Shown: positions 61,730 to 64,000 of the stretch, piece by piece | How positions within the stretch are numbered: position 1 is the first letter of the stretch | Layout: the number at the start of each line of letters is the position of its first letter | Source of the DNA: Aestuariibaculum sediminum | Lineage (GTDB): Bacteria > Bacteroidota > Bacteroidia > Flavobacteriales > Flavobacteriaceae | DNA length: 64,000 nucleotides | Direction of reading: 5' to 3' | Assembly: GCF_014596945.1 (NCBI RefSeq) | Contig: NZ_JACVXB010000001.1 | Span: 368,214 to 432,213, forward strand | The notes under the pieces: generated by a model | What the model was told of the DNA's origin: nothing | What the model saw: the letters and a program-made list of their open reading frames with translations, nothing else | Database searches by the model: none | Program-made: the position numbers and the translations under genes

Positions 61730-62248
61730 ATGAAAAATTTATTATTTGGTTTTTTTCTTTTAGGCCTAACCAGTCTAGGATTCTCACAAAATATAATAGG
61801 TGGTATTGAAGAAGTAAAATTAGCAGATGTTTATCTGTCTAACATTAATGCAGACTACCTAGCTAAAGTACAAGACGAAAATACGGCAAAAAGTGTAAAA
61901 CATCTTGAAAATATCGCGTCAAGGCATAAAATAACAGAATCACATAAATATGATGGAAGAGATGATGAATTCAAAACTAGGTTCGAGGATGCTAACGGAT
62001 TTATTAATGCCTATTATGATAAAGATGGAAAAATTTTAAGTACTTCAGAAAAATATAAAAACATCAAAATTCCAGATGAAGTTAAAAATACCATTTATTC
62101 AAAATTCCCAGATTGGTCGGTCGACAACTTTGTATACGTAGTATACTATGATAGCGACAAAGATGCTGTTAAAACCTATCAATTAATACTTAGAAAAGAC
62201 AACAAAAAAAAGAAATTAAAACTTGACCATAACGGCAATATAAAATAA
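61730..62248 (+). CDS. Secreted PepSY-like protein
   Basis: 172 residues with signal peptide (LLFGFFLLGLTSLGFSQN). Residues about 95-165 (GFINAYYDKDGKILSTSEKYKNIKIPDEVKNTIYSKFPDWSVDN...YQLILRKDNKKKKLKLDHNG) resemble the PepSY-like/DUF2874 fold of periplasmic inhibitors. Databases often name relatives after nicotinate adenylyltransferase without basis. The gene is divergent from regulator copy 2 and a plausible target. Confidence 0.75.
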   Translation: MKNLLFGFFLLGLTSLGFSQNIIGGIEEVKLADVYLSNINADYLAKVQDENTAKSVKHLENIASRHKITESHKYDGRDDEFKTRFEDANGFINAYYDKDGKILSTSEKYKNIKIPDEVKNTIYSKFPDWSVDNFVYVVYYDSDKDAVKTYQLILRKDNKKKKLKLDHNGNIK

Positions 62249-62287
62249 TTCATACAGCACTCTATATAAGAATCAGGCTGGTCTTAA

Positions 62288-62479
62288 AGATTTTCAAATT
62301 TAAGGCCATTAGGTGATAAAACATGTACAAGAAATCTATTTAATATTGAGCTTAATTCTGAAGTCATAACTTCCATACCACGGGGTAGATTTACACTTAT
62401 CCTGCAATATGACCAAGAAAAATTAAGAAGAATTACAAAATTACTTAAAACAAAAAAGCATCCCTATTTTACTAAGTAA
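62288..62479 (+). pseudogene. Possible gene fragment
   Basis: An open frame of 63 codons without a start codon, reading NLRPLGDKTCTRNLF, SIPRGRFTLILQYDQEKLRRI and ending KKHPYFTK within the repeat at 62455. Codon usage looks normal. It may be the end of a lost gene. The rest of the 62249-62629 gap has an inverted repeat CTGTCCTAA/TTAGGACAG (62549-62585) in the next promoter region. Confidence 0.25.
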
Positions 62480-62490
62480 AAAAAGTAAAT
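62455..62490. repeat. Short dispersed repeat, copy 1
   Basis: AAAAAGCATCCC followed by TTTTACTAAGTAAAA, which is itself a hairpin. A second copy lies at 63789-63822 with a one-base change in the first block. Each is downstream of a small secreted protein gene and may act as a transcription terminator. Confidence 0.55.
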
Positions 62491-62629
62491 CTGGACTTTT
62501 AGTACGGCACCTCTTACCCGACAAACATTATAGAATTTTAGCTACTATCTGTCCTAATAATTTTTTCAAATATTATTTAGGACAGTTATTGTGTTAATTG
62601 GATATATCTTCGATTTATAACTAAAAATC

Positions 62630-63211
62630 ATGAAAATAAATATCCATATCATATTATTCACCTTTACAACCATAACATCAATAGTAACTACACTAAACAG
62701 TTGTTCAAAGGATGAGCCCAATATTGAAATGAATGAGCCTAATACGGAAATTGTACTGATGTTGGGAGACAATTACCAAGGAGGCATTATATTTTATCTT
62801 GACAATACTGAGAAACATGGTTTAATTGCGGCTAAAACAGACCAGAGCACTACAGATCCTTGGTGGAATGGTAGTTTTATTAAAACAGAAGCAACTAGCA
62901 ACTCAGATGGCTCATCAAATACAAATATGATTATTCAAGCACAGGGCGATAATGGGGCATACGCTGCTAAATTGTGTAAGGATTACTCTGGTGGCGGGTT
63001 CAACGATTGGTTTTTACCTTCTAAAGATCAACTAAACATCTTATATGAACATAAAGCATTAGTCGGGGGATTCTCAAATCAAATTTATTGGACTTCCAGT
63101 GAATATGATCTAGGAAGTGCATGGGTTCAAGATTTTGAAACTGGCGAGCAACATTTAGACAATACAAGCGATAGTGCTGGTGTTCGCACTCGCGCAATTC
63201 GTGCTTTTTAG
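62630..63211 (+). CDS. DUF1566 (Lcl-type) lipoprotein
   Basis: 193 residues with lipobox TTLNSCSK. The DUF1566/Lcl C-terminal fold: GDNYQGGIIFYLDNTEKHGLIAA, AAKLCKDYSGGGFNDWFLPSKDQLNILYEHK and QIYWTSSEYD...VRTRAIRAF. These resemble C-type-lectin-like modules and are surface-exposed adhesive or unknown. Stands alone. Confidence 0.85.
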   Translation: MKINIHIILFTFTTITSIVTTLNSCSKDEPNIEMNEPNTEIVLMLGDNYQGGIIFYLDNTEKHGLIAAKTDQSTTDPWWNGSFIKTEATSNSDGSSNTNMIIQAQGDNGAYAAKLCKDYSGGGFNDWFLPSKDQLNILYEHKALVGGFSNQIYWTSSEYDLGSAWVQDFETGEQHLDNTSDSAGVRTRAIRAF

Positions 63212-63377
63212 CGATTATCTTAATTTATCAGATAACCTCATCATTGTATTATCCAGTTTGAGCCTGATTTAACTAAATATCAACCACTTTAATAACAAAA
63301 AAGAAATAAGTGACAGTATAAAAAAAATTATTAAATTATTAACTTAGGAAATAATGTTTTTCTATAATAATTACATC

Positions 63378-63755
63378 ATGAAATCTTCACGGTATAGCCT
63401 AACACTTTTTCTATTCACCCTCGTAATGTTTAATGCTTTTTTTGCTTGTTCATCTGAAGACAACTCGGGCGATGAAAGAATTGAATTAAACATTCTGGTT
63501 TTAGACTCTAATTCACAAGAACCCATCTCTGGGGCTCGAATTGAAGTTTGTAACAATGCTTTATTTTGCACAAATATTCTAGCCTCAGGAACTACAAATG
63601 CAGATGGCAAAATCAGGTTATTCTTTTCACGAAAAGCAGATAAAATGGTCTCTGAAAGTTTTTCAGTTTACAAAGATGATTACCGTAGTAGCACCTATAT
63701 TTTAGACCAACTGGATATCTCACAAGAAATTGTTGTTACTTTGAAAAAGTATTAA
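63378..63755 (+). CDS. Lipoprotein with CNA-B/carboxypeptidase-regulatory-like fold
   Basis: 125 residues from the ATG at 63378, chosen because it opens a lipoprotein signal (LVMFNAFFACSSE). The mature part (LNILVLDSNSQEPISGARIEVCNNALFC...GTTNADGKIRLFFSRK) is a single beta-sandwich module. Two cysteines (CNNALFC) could form a disulphide. Function unknown. Confidence 0.75.
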   Translation: MKSSRYSLTLFLFTLVMFNAFFACSSEDNSGDERIELNILVLDSNSQEPISGARIEVCNNALFCTNILASGTTNADGKIRLFFSRKADKMVSESFSVYKDDYRSSTYILDQLDISQEIVVTLKKY

Positions 63756-63788
63756 GGATTTAGCTATCTATATAAAAGGCTTTAAACA

Positions 63789-63822
63789 AAAAAAGCATCC
63801 CAATTTTTACTAAGTAAAAAGG
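63789..63822. repeat. Short dispersed repeat, copy 2
   Basis: AAAAAAGCATCCC and TTTTTACTAAGTAAAAA, matching 62455-62490. Downstream of the gene ending at 63755. Confidence 0.55.
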
Positions 63823-63927
63823 AAAGCTTCTCATTGTATTACCCATTTTTTATGGGCTATCTATATGTTATCCCTATTTGGAATAACCAACACAAATATA
63901 TTCTCCTGAACTAGTTTCAGGAACTTG

Positions 63928-64000
63928 CGGTCTGGACGGGACTCGAACCCGCGACCTTCGCCGTGACAGGGCGACATTCTAACCAACTGAACTACCAGAC
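63928..64000 (-). tRNA. tRNA-Asp (anticodon GTC), cut by the window end
   Basis: Leftward cloverleaf with D arm GTTCAGTTGGTTAGAAT, anticodon stem TCGCC/GGCGA around CTGTCAC (anticodon GTC), T arm GCGGGTTCGAGTCCCGT and 3' acceptor strand CCAGACC with discriminator G at 63928. The acceptor needs one more 5' G, which lies beyond base 64000. CCA is not encoded. Confidence 0.95.

Overview
The window comes from an AT-rich member of the Bacteroidota, almost certainly the Flavobacteriaceae. The evidence is a SusC/SusD pair under FecI/FecR-type regulators, a type IX secretion C-terminal domain (T9SS cargo), many short lipoproteins ending in xxSC, DUF4407 and DUF4230 proteins, and promoters of the Bacteroidota form TTG-N20-TAnnTTTG. 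Two tRNA genes (Leu-TAG, and Asp-GTC cut by the window end) support a chromosomal location.

Layout. 1-14.9 kb is a pectin/galacturonate catabolic locus: the tail of a GDSL-type esterase, a decayed alpha/beta-hydrolase pseudogene, a CE8 pectinesterase, a PL10 pectate lyase with two Ig-like repeats, a LacI regulator, and a long leftward operon (SDR dehydrogenase, uxaC, TRAP transporter dctP/dctQ/dctM, uxaB, uxaA). It carries the route galacturonate to tagaturonate to altronate to 2-keto-3-deoxygluconate, fed by a TRAP importer; kduI, kdgK and the KDPG aldolase are not in the window. AATCGATTAC-type palindromes lie before the lyase, the regulator and the operon. 14.9-20.3 kb holds a GH20 hexosaminidase, a YtxH/holin-like envelope trio, tRNA-Leu, an M20 dipeptidase and a DMT exporter. 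20.4-31.7 kb is a FecI-FecR-SusC-SusD unit with a surface lipoprotein, a di-haem cytochrome c peroxidase and a T9SS cargo protein. 31.8-34.1 kb is a BlaI/BlaR-type repressor-protease pair whose operators coincide with the promoter. 34-49.7 kb is mixed housekeeping and two-component genes (DUF4407, PhnA, hemW, ruvC, glycosyltransferase, NarL-type system, second LacI, HAD phosphatase).

The most unusual region is 49.74-51.91 kb. Six copies of the palindrome GACAT-N3-ATGTC each sit exactly 24 nt upstream of a leftward TAnnTTTG -7 element. One drives an 81-aa protein gene (49975-50220). The other five drive predicted small RNAs of about 90 nt ending in strong hairpins, three of them in perfect 179-180 bp tandem repeats. 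A divergent HTH protein with a C-terminal GNAT-like region (50336-51220) is the obvious candidate regulator. The sRNAs are complementary to the leader and start codon of the adjacent cupin gene (52540). I know of no described system with this arrangement.

52-64 kb contains a c-type cytochrome-like lipoprotein, the cupin, DUF4382, a Gfo/Idh/MocA oxidoreductase with a DUF1080 hydrolase, two paralogous 614-aa AraC-HTH/TolB-N-like/TPR regulators, and several small secreted proteins (PepSY-like, DUF1566, CNA-B-like). Starts were moved from the longest open frame where a signal peptide, promoter or neighbouring gene made a downstream codon more plausible.
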